From NCBI GenBank assembly GCA_026018925.1, contig JAKSZU010000050.1:1406823-1470822 (forward strand): DNA of 64,000 nt, in the 5' to 3' direction. Numbering within the stretch: the stretch's first letter is position 1; each line of letters opens with the position of its first letter. Below the pieces are notes generated by a model, which saw only the letters and a list, made by a program, of their open reading frames with translations, made no database searches and was not told where the DNA came from. The translations under genes were made by a program, and so were the position numbers. This document shows, piece after piece, positions 21,401-33,500 of the stretch. Origin of the DNA: Tupaia tana. Taxonomy: Eukaryota > Chordata > Mammalia > Scandentia > Tupaiidae.

Positions 21401-24400
21401 GTCCGCCCTAGGGTTAGGGTTAGGTGTATGATTTGATTAAGGCTTCAGGTTAGGTTAGGTTTGAACATAGTTTGAGGGAGTAAGTTTAGGGCTACTCTTA
21501 GTTTTCGGGTAACTGTTATGGTTGGAGTTAGCGTCAGGGCCAGGTTCAGGTTGGGGTTGACCTTAAGGTGTCCGCCTAGGGTTAGGGTTAGGTCTATGGG
21601 TTGAGTTAGGCTTCAGGTTAGGTTAGGTTTGAACTTAGTTTGAGGGAGTAAGTTTAGGGCTACTGTTAGTTTTCGGTTCAGTGTTACTGTTGGAGACAGC
21701 GTCAGGGTCAGGTTAGGGTTGGGGTTGAGCTTCAAGTGTTCGCCTAGGGTTAGGGTTAGGTCTATGGTTTGAGTTAGGCTTCAGGTTAGGTTAGGTTTGA
21801 ACTTAGTTTGATGGAGTAAGTTTAGGGTTACTGTTAGTTTTCGGTTCAGTGTTACGGTTGTAGTTAGCGTGAGGGTCAGGTTAGGGTTGGGGTTGAGCTT
21901 AAGGTGTCCGCCTAGGGTTAGGGTTAGGTGTATGGTTTGATTGAGGCTTCAGGTTAGGTTAGGTTTGAACTTAGTTTGAGGGGGTAAGTTTAGGGCTACT
22001 GTTAGTTTTCGGTTCAGTGTTACGGTTGGAGTTAGCGTCAGGGTCAGGTTAGGGTTGGGGTTGAGCTTCAGCTGTCCTCCTAGGGTTAGGGTTAGGTGTA
22101 TGGTTTGATTTAGGCTTCAGGTTAGGTTAGGTTTGAACTTAGTTTGAGGGAGTAAGTTTAGGGCTACTGTTAGTTTTCGGGTAACTGTTATGGTGGGAGT
22201 TTGCGTCAGGGCCACTTTAGGTTTGGGGTTGAGCTTAAGGTGTCCGCCCTAGGGTTAGGGTTAGGTGTATGGTTTGATTTAGGCTTCAGGTTAGGTTAGG
22301 TTTGAAGTTAGTTTGAGGGAGTAAGTTTAGGGCTACTGTTAGTTTCGGTTAACTGTTACAGTTGGAGTAAGCGTCAGGGTCAGGTTATGGTGGGGGGTTA
22401 AGCATTAGGTGTCCGCCTAGTGTTAGGGTTAGGTCTATGATTTGATTTAGGCTTCAGGTTAGGTTAGCTTTGAACTTAGTTTGAGGGAGTCAGTTTAGGG
22501 CTACTGTTAGTTTTCGGTAAACTGTTACGGTTGGAGTAAGCGTCAGGGTCAGGTTAGGTTTGGGGTTGAGCTTAAGGTGTCCGCCTAGGGTTAGGGTTAG
22601 GTCTATGGTTTGATTTAGGCTTCAGGTTAGGTTAGGTCTGAACTTAGTTTGAGGGAGTAAGTTTAGGGCTATTGTTTGTTTTCGCTTCAGTGTTACGGTT
22701 GAAGTTAGCGTGAGGGTCAGGTCAGGGTTGGGGTTGTGCTTAAGGTGTCCGCCTAGGGTTAGGGTTAGGTGTATGGTTTGATTTTGGCTTCAGGTTAGGT
22801 TAGGTTTGAACTTAGTTTGAGGGAATAAGTTTAGGGCTACTGTTTTTTTTCAGGTAACTGTTACGGTTGGAGTTAGCGTCAGGTCCAGGTTAGGGTTGGG
22901 GTTGAGCTAATGGTGTCCGCCTAGGGTTAGGGTTAGGTGTTTGGTTTGATTTACGTTCAGGTTAGGTTAGGTTTGAAGTTAGTTTGAGGGAGTAAGTTTA
23001 GGGCTACTGTTAGTTTTCGGATAACTGTTACGGTTGGAGTAAGCGTCAGGGTCAGGTTAGGGTGGGGGTTAAGCATAAGGTGTCCGCCTATGGTTAGGGT
23101 TAGGTCTATTGTTTGAGTTAGGCTTCAGGTTAGGTTAGGTTTGAACTTAGTTTGAGGGAGTAAGTTTAGGGCTTTTGTTAGTTTTCGGAAAACTGTTACG
23201 GTTGGAGATAGCGTCAGGGTCAGGTTAGGGTTGGGGTTGAGCTTCAGGTGTCCGCCTAGGGTTAGGGTTAGGTCTATGGTTTGAGTTAGGCTTCAGGTTA
23301 GGTTAGGTTTGAACTTAGTTTTAGGGAGTAAGTTTAGGGCTACTGTTAGTTTTCGGTTCAGTGTTACGGTTGGAGATAGCGTCAGGGTCAGGTTAGGGTT
23401 GGGGTTGAGCTTCAGGTGTCCACCTAGGGTTAGAGATTGGTCTATGGTTTGAGTTAGGCTTCAGGTTAGGTTAGGTTTGAACTTAGTTTGAGGGAGTAAG
23501 TTTAGGGCTACTGTTAGTTTTCGGTTCAGTGTTACGGTTGGAGTTAGCGTGAGGGTCAGGATAAGGTTGGGGTTGAGCTTAAGGTGTCCACCTAGGGTTA
23601 GGGTTAGGTCTTTGGTTTGAGTTAGGCATCAGGTTAGGTTAGGTTTCAACTTAGATTGAGGGAGTATGTTTAGGGCTACTGTTCGTTTTCGGGTAACTGT
23701 TATGTTTGGAGATAGCGTCAGGGCCAGGTTAGGGTTGGGGTTGAGCTTAAGGTGTCCGCCTAGGGTTAGGGTTAGGTCTATTGTTTGAGTTAGGCTTTAG
23801 GTTAGTTTACGTTTGAACTTAGTTTGAGGGAGTAAGTTTAGGGCTATTGTTAGTTTTCGGTTCAGTGTTACGGTTGGAGATAGCGTCAGGGTCAGGTTAG
23901 GTTTGGGGCTGAGCTTCAGGTGTCCGGCCAGGGTTAGGTTTAGGTCTATGATTTGAGTTAGGCTTCAGGTTAGGTTAGGTTTGAACTTAGTTTGAGGGAG
24001 TAAGTTTAGGGCTACTGTTAGTTTTCGGGTAACTGTTATGGTGGGAGTTAGCGTCAGGGCCACTTTAGGGTTGGGGTTGAGCTTAAGGTGTCCGCCTAGG
24101 GTTAGGGTTAGGTGTATCGTTTCTTTTAGGCTTCAGGTTAGGTTAGGTTTGAAGTTAGTTTGAGGGAGTAAGTTTTAGGGTTACTGTTAGTTTTCGGTTA
24201 ACTGTTACAGTTGGAGTAAGCGTCAGGGTCAGGTTATGGTGGGGGTTAAGCATAAGTTGTCCGCCTAGGGTTAGGGTTAGGTCTATGATTTGATTTAGGC
24301 TTCAGGTAAGGTTAGGTTTGAACTTAGTTTGAGGGAGTCAGTTTAGGGCTACTGTTAGTTTTCGGTTAACTGTTACCGTTGGAGTAAGCGTCAGGGTCAG

Positions 24401-25780
24401 GTTAGGTTTGGGGTTGAGCTTAAGGTGTCCGCCTAGGGTTAGGGTTAGGTCTATGGTTTGAGTTAGGCTTCAGGTTAGGTTAGGTTTGAACTTAGTTTGA
24501 GGGAGTAAGTTTAGGGTTACTGTTAGTTTTCGGTTCAGTGTTATGGTTGGAGTTAGCGTGAGGGTCACGTTAGGGTTGGGGTTGAGCTTAAGGTGTCCGC
24601 CTAGGGTTAGGGTTAGGTGTATGGTTTGATTTAGGCTTCAGGTTAGGTTAGGTTTCAACTTAGTTTGAGGGAGTAAGTTTAGGGCTACTGTTTGTTTTCG
24701 GTTCAGTGTTACAGTTGGAGATAGCGTCAGGGTCAGGTTAGGATTGGGGTTGAGCTTCAGGTGGCCACCTAGGGTTAGGGTTAGGTCTATGGTTTGAGTT
24801 AGGCTTCAGGTTAGGTTATGTTTGAACTTAGTTTGAGGGAGTAAGTTTAGGGCTACTGTTAGTTCTCGGTTCAGTGTTACGGTTGGAGTTAGCATGAGGG
24901 TCAGGTTAGGGTTGGGGTTGAGCTTCAGGTGTCCGCATAGGGTTAGGGTTAGGTGTATGGTTTGATTTAGGCTTCAGGTTAGGTTAGGTTTGAACTTAGT
25001 TTGAGGGAGTAAGTTTAGGGGTACTGTTAGTTTTCGGGGTAACTGTTATGGTGGGGAGTTAGCGTCAGGGCCACTTTAGTGTTGGGGTTGAGCTTAAGGT
25101 GTCCGCCTAGGGTTAGGGTTAGGTGTATGGTTTGATTTAGGCTTCAGGTGAGGTTAGGTTTGAACTTAGTTTGAGGGAGTAAGTTTAGTGCGACTGTTAG
25201 TTTTCGGGTAACTGTTACAGTTGGAGTAAGCGTCAGGGTCAGGTTATGGTGGGGGTTAAGCATAAGGTGTCCTCCTAGGGTTAGGGTTATGTCTATGATT
25301 TGATTTAGGCTTCAGGTTAGGTTAGGTTTGAACTTAGTTTGAGAGAGTCAGTTTAGGGCTACTGTTAGTTTTCGGTTAACTGTTACCCGGTTGGAGTAAG
25401 CGTCAGGGTCAGGTTAGTTTTGGGGTTGAGTTTAAGGTGTCCGCCTAGGGTTAGGGTTAGGTCTATGGTTTGAGTTAGGCTTCAGGTTAGGTTAGGTTTG
25501 AACTTAGTTTGAGGGAGTAAGTTTAGGGCTACTGTTAGTTTTTGGTTCAGTGTTACGGTTGGAGTTAGCATGAGGGTCAGGTTAGGGTTGGGGTTGAGCT
25601 TAAGGTGTCCGCCTAGGGTTAGGGTTAGGTGTATGGTTTGATTTAGGCTTCAGGTTAGGTTAGGTTTAAACTTTGTTTGAGGGAGTAAGTTTAGGGCGAG
25701 TGTTAGTTTTCGGGTAACTCTTATGTTTGGAGATAGCGTCAGGGCCAGGTTAGGGTTGGGGTTGAGCTTAAGGTGTCCGC

Positions 25781-25796
25781 CTAGGGTTAGGTGTAT
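25781..25796 (+). repeat. Copy-2-only loss of one telomeric hexamer
   Basis: Copy 2 reads CTAGGGTTAGGTGTATGG, where copies 1 (about 11973), 3 (about 39561) and 4 (about 53331) have the two-hexamer form. It is a copy-private 6-bp deletion, useful as a marker for telling HOR copies apart, if it is not an assembly error. Confidence 0.75.
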
Positions 25797-27584
25797 GGTT
25801 TGAGTTAGGCTTCAGGTTAGTTTAGGTTTGATCTTAGTTTGAGGGAGTAAGTTTAGGGCTACTGTTAGTTTTCGGTTCAGTGTTACGGTTGGAGATAGCG
25901 TCAGGGTCAGGTTAGGGTTGGGGTTGAGCTTCAGGTGTCCGCTAGGGTTAGGGTTAGGTCTATGGTTTGAGTTAGGCTTCAGGTTAGGTTAGGTTTGAAT
26001 TTAGTTTGAGGGAGTAAGTTTAGGGATACTGTTAGTTTTCGGGTAACTGTTATGGTTGGAGTTAGCGTCAGGGCCAGTTTAGGGTTGGGGTTGAGCTTAA
26101 GGTGTCCGCCTAGGGTTAGGGTTAGGTCTATGGTTTGAGTTAGGCTTCAGGTTTGGTTAGGTTTGAAGTTAGTTTGAGGGAGTAAGTTTAGGTCTACTGT
26201 TAGTTTTCGGTTCAGTGTTACGGTTGGAGTTAGCGTCACGGTCAGGTTATGGTGGGGGTTAAGCATAAGGTGTCCGCCTAGGATTAGGGTTACGTCTATG
26301 ATTAGATTTAGGCTTCAGGTTAGGTTAGGTTTGAACTTAGTTTGAGGGAGTCACTTTAGGGCTACTGTTAGTTTTTGGTTAACTGTTACGGTTGGAGTAA
26401 GCGTCAGGGTCAGGTTAGGTTTGGGGTTGAGCTTAAGGTGTCCTCCTAGGGTTAGGGTTAGGTGTATGGTTTGATTTAGGCTTCAGGTTAGGTTAGGTTT
26501 GAACTTAGTTTGAGGGAGTAAGTTTAGGGCTACTGTTAGTTTTCGTTTAACTGTTACGGTTGGAGTAAGCGTCAGGGTCAGGTTAGGGTGGGGGTTAAGC
26601 GTAAGGTGTCCGTCTAGGGTTAGGGTTAGGTCTATTGTTTGAGTTAGGCTTCAGGTTAGGTTAGGTTTGAACTTAGTTTGAGGGAGTCAGTTTAGGCCTA
26701 CTGTTAGTTTTCGGTTCAGTATTACGGTTGGAGTTAGCGTCAGGGGTCAGGTTAGGGTTGGGGTTGAGCTTCAGGTGTCCGCCTAGGGTTAGCGTTTGGT
26801 CTATGGTTTGAGTTAGGCTTCAGGTTAGGTTAGGTTTGAACTTAGTTTGAGGGAGTAAGTTTAGGGCTACTGTTAGTTTTCGGTTCAGTGTTACGGTTGG
26901 AGTTAGCGTGAGGGTCAGGATAGGGTTGGGGTTGAGCTTAAGGTGTCCCGCCTAGGGTTAGGGTTAGGTCTGTGGTTTGAGTTAGGCTTCAGGTTAGGTT
27001 AGGTTTGAACTTAGTTTCAGGGAGTACGTTTAGGGCTATTGTTAGTTTTCGGTTCAGTGTTACGGTTGGAGATAGCGTCAGCGTCAGGTTAGGGTTGGGG
27101 TTGATCTTCAGGTGTCCGCCTAGGGTTAGGGGTTGGGTCTATGGTTTGAGTTAGGCTTCAGGTTAGGTTAGGTTTGAACTTAGTTTGAGGGAGTAATTTT
27201 AGGGCTACTGTTAGTTTTCGGTTCAGTGTTTCGGTTGGAGTTAGCGTGAGGGTCAGGTTAGGGTAGGGGTTGAGCTTAAGGTGTCCGCCTTGGGTTAGGG
27301 TTAGGTGTATGATTTGATTAAGGCTTCAGGTTAGGTTAGGTTTGAACTTAGTTTGATGGAGTAAGTTTAGGGCTACTGTTAGTTTTCGGTTCAGTGTTAC
27401 GGTTGGAGATAGCGTCAGGGTCAGGTTAGGGATGGGGTTGAGCTTCAAGTGTCCGCCAAGGCTTAGGGTTAGTTCTATGGTTTGAGTTAGGCTTCAGGTT
27501 AGGTTAGGTTTGAACTTAGTTTGAGGGAGTAAGTTTACGGTTACTGTTAGTTTTCGGTTCAGTATTACGGTTGGAGTTAGCGTG

Positions 27585-30500
27585 AGGGTCAGGTTAGGGT
27601 TGGGGTTGAGCTTAAGGTGTCCGCCTAGGGTTAGGGTTAGGTGTATGGTTTGATTTAGGCTTCAGGTTAGGTTAGGTTTCAACTTAGTTTGAGGGAGTAA
27701 GTTTAGGGCTACTGTTTGTTTTCGGTTCAGTGTTACAGTTGGAGATAGCGTCAGGGTCAGGTTAGGGTTGGGGTTGAGCTTCAGGTGGCCGCATAGGGTT
27801 AGGGTTAGGTCTATGGTTTGAGTTAGGCTTCAGGTTAGGTTAGGTTTGAACTTAGTTTGAGGGAGTAAGTTTAGGGCTACTGTTAGTTTTCGGTTCAGTG
27901 TTACGGTTGGAGTTAGCGTGAGGGTCAGGTTAGTGTTGGGGTTGAGCTTTAAGTGTCCGCCTAGGGTTAGGGTTAGGTGTATGGTTTGATTTAGGCTTCA
28001 GGTTAGGTTAGGTTTGAACTTAGTTTGAGGGAGTAAGTTTAGGGGTACTGTTAGTTTTCGGGTAACTGTTATGGTGGGAGTTAGCGCCAGGGCCACTTTA
28101 GGGTTGGGGTTGAGCTTAAGGTGTCCGCCTAGGGTTAGGGTTAGGTGTATGATTTGATTTAGGCTTCAGGTGAGGTTAGGTTTGAACTTAGTTTGAGGGA
28201 GTAAGTTTAGGGCGACTGTTAGTTTTCGGGTAACTGTTACAGTTGGAGTAAGCGTCAGGGGTCAGCTTATTGTGGGGGTTAACAATACGGTGTCCTCCTA
28301 GGTTTAGGGTTATGACTATGATTTGATTTAGGCTTCAGGTTAGGTTAGGTTTGAACTTAGTTTGAGGGAGTCAATTTAGGGCTACAGTTAGTTTTCGGTT
28401 AATTGTTACGGTTGGAGTAAGCGTCAGGGTCAGGTTAGGTTTGGGGTTGACCTTAAGGCGTCCGCCTAGGGTTAGGGTTCGGTGTATGGTTTGATTTAGG
28501 TTTCAGGTTAGGTTAGGTGTGAACTTAGTTTGAGGGAGTAAGTTTAGGGCGACTGTTAGTTTTCGGGTAACTGTTATGGTTGGAGTTAGCGTCAGGGCCA
28601 GGTTCAGTTTGGGGTTGACCTTAAGGTGTCCGCCTAGGGTTAAGGTTAGGTCTATGGTTTGAGTTAGGCTTCAGGTTAGGTTAGGTTTGAACTTAGTTTG
28701 AGGGAGTAAGTTTAGGGCTACTGTTAGTTTTCGGTTTAGTGTTATGGTTGGAGATAGCGTCAGGGGTCAGGTTAGGGTTGGGGTTGAGCTTCAGGTGTCC
28801 ACCTAGGGTTAGGGTTTGGTCTATGGTTTGAGTTATGCTTCAGGTTAGGTTAGGTTTGAACTTAGTTTGAGGGAGTAAGTTTAGGGCTACTGTTAGTTTT
28901 CGGTTCAGTGTCACGGATGGAGTTAGCGTGAGGGTCAGGATAGGGTTGGGGTTGAGCCTAAGGTGTCCGCCTAGGGTTAGGGTTAGGTCTTTGGTTTAAG
29001 TTTGGCTTCAGGTTAGGTTAGGTTTGAACTTAGTTTGAGGGAGTAAGTTTAGGGCTACTGTTAGTTTTCGGTTCAGTGTTATGTTTGGAGATAGCGTCAG
29101 GGTCAGGTTAGGGTTGCGGTTGAGCTTAAGGTGTCCGCCTAGGTTTAGGGTTAGGTCTATTGTTTGAGTTAGGCTTCAGGTTAGTTTAGGTTTGAACTTA
29201 GTTTGAGGGAGTAAGTTTAGGGCTACTGTTAGTTTTCGGTTCAGTATTACGGTTGGAGATAGCGTCAGGGTCAGGTTTGGGTGGGGGTTAAGCATAAGGT
29301 GTCTGACTAGGGTTAGGGTTAGGTCTATTGTTTGAGTTAGGCTTCAGGTTAGGTTAGGTTTGAACTTAGTTTGAGGGAGTCAGTTTAGGCCTACTGTTAG
29401 TTTTCGGTTCAGTATTACGGTTGGAGTTAGCGTCAGGGTCAGGTTAGGGTTGGGGTTGAGCTTCAGGTGTCCGCCTAGGGTTAGCGTTTGGTCTATGGTT
29501 TGAGTTAGGCTTCAGGTTAGGTTAGGTTTGAACTTAGTTTGAGGGAGTAAGTTTAGGGCTACTGTTAGTTTTCGGTTCAGTGTTACGGTTGGAGTTAGCG
29601 TGAGGGTCAGGATAGGGTTGGGGTTGAGCTTAATGTGTCCGCCTAGGGTTAGGGTTAGGTCTGTGGTTTGAGTTAGGCTTCAGGTTAGGTTAGGTTTGAA
29701 CTTAGTTTCAGGGAGTACGTTTAGGGCTATTGTTAGTTTTCGGTTCAGTGTTACGGTTGGAGATAGCGTCAGGGTCAGGTTAGGGTTGGGGTTGATCTTC
29801 AGGTGTCCGCCTAGGGTTAGGGGTAGGACTATGGTTTGAGTTAAGCTTCAGGTTAGGTTAGGTTTGAACTTAGTTTGAGGGAGTAATTTTAGGGCTACTG
29901 TTAGTTTTCGGTTCAGTGTTTCGGTTGGAGTTAGCGTGAGGGTCCGGTTAGGGTAGGGGTTGAGCTTAAGGTGTCCGCCTAGGGTTAGGGTTAGGTGTAT
30001 GATTTGATTAAGGCTTCAGGTTAGGTTAGGTTTGAACTTAGTTTGATGGAGTAAGTTTAGGGCTACTGTTAGTTTTCGGTTCAGTGTTACGGTTGGAGAT
30101 AGCGTCAGGGTCAGGTTAGGGATGGGGTTGAGCTTCAAGTGTCCGCCAAGGGTTAGGGTTAGTTCTATGGTTTGAATTAGGCTTCAGGTTAGGTTAGGTT
30201 TGAACTTAGTTTGAGGGAGTAAGTTTAGGGTTACTGTTAGTTGTCGGTTCAGTGTTACGGTTGGAGTTAGCGTGAGGGTCAGGTTAGGGTTGGGGTTGAG
30301 CTTAAGGTGTCCGCCTAAGGTTAGGGTTAGGTGTATGGTTTGATTTAGGCTTCAGGTTAGGTTAGGTTTCAACTTAGTTTGAGGGAGTAAGTTTAGGGCT
30401 ACTGTTTGTTTTCGGTTCAGTGTTACAGTTGGAGATAGCGTCAGGGTCATGTTAGGGTTGGGGGTTGAGCTTCAGGTGGGCCGCGTAGGGTTAGGGTTAG

Positions 30501-33500
30501 GTCTATGGTTTGAGTTAGGCTTCAGGTTAGGTGAGGTTTGAACTTAGTTTGAGGAGTAAGTTTAGGGCTACTGTTAGTTTTCGGTTCAGTGTTACGGTTG
30601 GAGTTAGCATGAGGATCAGGTTAGGGTTTGGGTTGAGCTTTAGGTGTCCGCCTAGGGTTAGGGTTAGGTGTATGGTTTGATTTAGGCTTCAGGTTAGGTT
30701 AGGTTTGAACTTAGTTTGAGGGAGTAAGTTTAGGGGGTACTGTTAGTTTTCGGGTAACTGTTATGGTGGGAGTTAGCGTCAGGGCCACTTTAGTGTTGGG
30801 GTTGAGCTTAAGGTGTCCGCCTAGGGGTTAGGGTTAGGTGTATTTTTTGATTTAGGCTTCAGGTGAGGTTAGGTTTGAACTTAGTTTGAGGGAGTAAGTT
30901 TAGGGGCGACTATTAGTTTTCGGGTAACTGTTACAGTTGGAGTAAGCGTCAGGGTCAGCTTATTGTGGGGGTTAAGCATAAGGTGTCCGCCTAGGGTTAG
31001 GGTTATGTCTATGATTTGATTTAGGCTTCAGGTTAGGTTAGGTTTGAACTTAGTTTGAGGGAGTCAATTTAGGGCTACTGTTAGTTTTCGGTTAATTGTT
31101 ACGGTTGGAGTAAGCGTCAGGGTCAGGTTAGGTTTGGGGTTGAGCTTAAGGTGTCCGCCTAGGGTTAGGGTTAGGTCTATGGTTTGAGTTAGGCTTCAGG
31201 TTAGGTTAGGTTTGAACTTAGTTTGAGGGAGTAAGTTTAGGGCTACTGTTAGTTTTCGGGTAACTCTTATGGTTGGAGTTAGCGTCAGGGTCAGGTTCAG
31301 GTTGGGGTTGACCTTAAGGTGTCCGCCTAGGGTTAGGGTTAGGTCTATGGTTTGAGTTAGGCTTCAGGTTAGGTTAGGTTTGAACATAGTTTGAAGGAGT
31401 AAGTTTAGGGGTTCCTGTTAGTTTTCGGTTCAGTGTTACGGTTGGAGTTAGCGTGAGGGTCAGGTTAGGGTTGGGGTTGAGCTTCAGGTGTCTGCCTAGG
31501 GTTAGGGTTAGGTCTATGGTTTGAGTTAGGCTTCAGGTTAGGTTAGGTTTGAACTTAGTTTGAGGGAGTAAGTTTAGGGCTACTGTTATTTTTTGGTTCA
31601 ATGTTACGGTTGGAGTTAGCGTGAGGGTCAGGTTAGGGTTGGGGTTGAGCTTAAGGTGTCCGCCTAGGGTTACGGTTAGGTGTATGGTTTGATTTAGGCT
31701 TCAGGTTAGGTTAGGTTTGAACTTAGTTTGAGGGAGTAAGTTTAGGGCGAGTGTTAGTTTTCGGGTAACTCTTATGTTTGGAGATATCGTCAGGGCCAGG
31801 TTAGGGTTGGGGTAGAGCTTAAGGTGTCCGCCTAGGGTTAGGGTTAGGTGTATGGTTTGAGATAGGCTTCAGGTTAGGTTAGGTTTGAACTTAGTTTGAG
31901 GGAGTAAGTTTAGGGCTACTGTTAGTTTTCGGTTCAGTGTTATGGTTGGAGATAGCGTCAGGGTCAGGTTAGGGTTGGGGTTGAGCTAATGGTGTCTGCA
32001 TAAGGTTAGGGTTAGGTGTTTGGTTTGATTTAGGCTTCAGGTTAGTTTAGGGTTGAAGTTAGTGTTTGAGGGAGTAAGTTTAGGGCTACTGTTAGTTTTC
32101 GGTTAACTGTTACAGTTGGAGTAAGCGTCAGGTCAGGTTAGGGGTGGGGGTTAATCATAAGGTGTCCGCCTAGGGTTAGGGTTAGGTATATTGTTTGAGT
32201 TAGGCTTCAGGTCAGGTTAGGTTTCAACTTAGTTTGAGGGAGTAAGTTTAGGGCTACTGTTAGTTTTTCGGGTAACTGTTATGGTTGGAGTTAGCGTCAG
32301 GGCCAGGTTAGGGTTGGGGTTGAGCTTAAGGTGTCCGCCAAGGGTTAGGGTTAGTTCTATGGTTTGAGTGAGGCTTCAGGTTAGGTTAGGTTTGAACTTA
32401 ATTTGAGGGAGTCAGTTTAGGGCTACTGTTAGTTTTCGGTTAACTGTTACGGTTGGAGTAAGAGTCAGGGTCAGGTTAGTTTTGGGGTTGAGCTTAAGGT
32501 GTCCGCCTAGGGTAAGGGTTAGGTCTATGGTTTGAGTTAGGCTTCAGGTTAGGTTAGGTTTGAACTTAGTTTGAGGGAGTAAGTTTTGGGCTACTGTTAG
32601 TTTTCGGTTCAGTGCTATGGTTGGAGATAGCGTCAGGGTCAGGTTAGAGTTGGGGTTGAGGTTAAGGTGTCCGCCTAGGGTTAGGGTTAGGTCTATGGTT
32701 TGAGTTAGGCTTCAGGTTAGGTTAGGTTTGAACTTAATTTGGAGGGAGTCAGTTTAGGGCTACTGTTAGTTTTCGGTTAACTGTAACGGTTGGAGTAAGC
32801 GTCAGGGTCAGGTTAGGTTTGGGGTTGAGCTTAAGGTGTCCCCCTAGGGTTAGGGTTAGGTCTATGGTTTGAGTTAGGCTTCAGGTTAGGTTAGGTTTGA
32901 ACTTAGTTTGAGGGAGTAAGTTTAGGGCTACTGTTTGTTTTCGGTTCAGTGTTACGGTTGGAGATAGCGTCAGGGTCAGGTTGGGTTGGGGGTTGAGCTT
33001 CAGGTGTCCGCCTAGGGTTAGGGTTAGGTCTATGGATTGAGTTAGGCTTCAGGTTAGGTTAGGTTTGAACTTAGTTTGAGGGAGTAAGTTTAGGGCTACT
33101 GTTAGTTTTCGGTTCAGTGTTACGTTTGGAGATAGCGTCAGGGTCAGGTTAGGGATGGGGTTGAGCTTCAAGTGTCCGCCTAGGGTTAGGGTTAGGTCTA
33201 TGGTTTGAGTTAGGCTTCAGGTTAGGTTAGGTTTGAACTTAGTTTGAGGGAGTAAGTTTAGGGTTCTGTTAGTTTTCGGTTCATTGTTACGGTTGGAGTT
33301 AGCGTGAGGGTCAGGTTAGGGTTGGGGTTGAGCTTAAATTGTCCGCCTAGGGTTAAGTTTAGGTGTATGGTTTGATTTAGGCTTCAGGTTAGGTTAGGTT
33401 TGAACTTAGTTTGAGGGAGTAAGTTTAGGGCTACTATTTGTTTTCGGTTCAGTGTTACAGTTGGGGATAGCGTCAGGGTCAGGTTAGGGTTGGGGTTGAG

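Larger units (their letters stand above)
13788..27584 (+). repeat. Higher-order repeat copy 2 (82 monomers)
   Basis: Repeats the monomer order of copy 1 from its first monomer, including GGTGGCCGCAT near 13988. Length is 13797 bp. The excess is explained by one-base insertions in homopolymers (for example 14340, 14580, 16008, 16530) plus one 7-bp expansion at about 15427. Sub-blocks start at 13788, 16493, 19523, 21872 and 24561. It lacks one AGGGTT hexamer at about 25783 that copies 1, 3 and 4 keep. Confidence 0.92.
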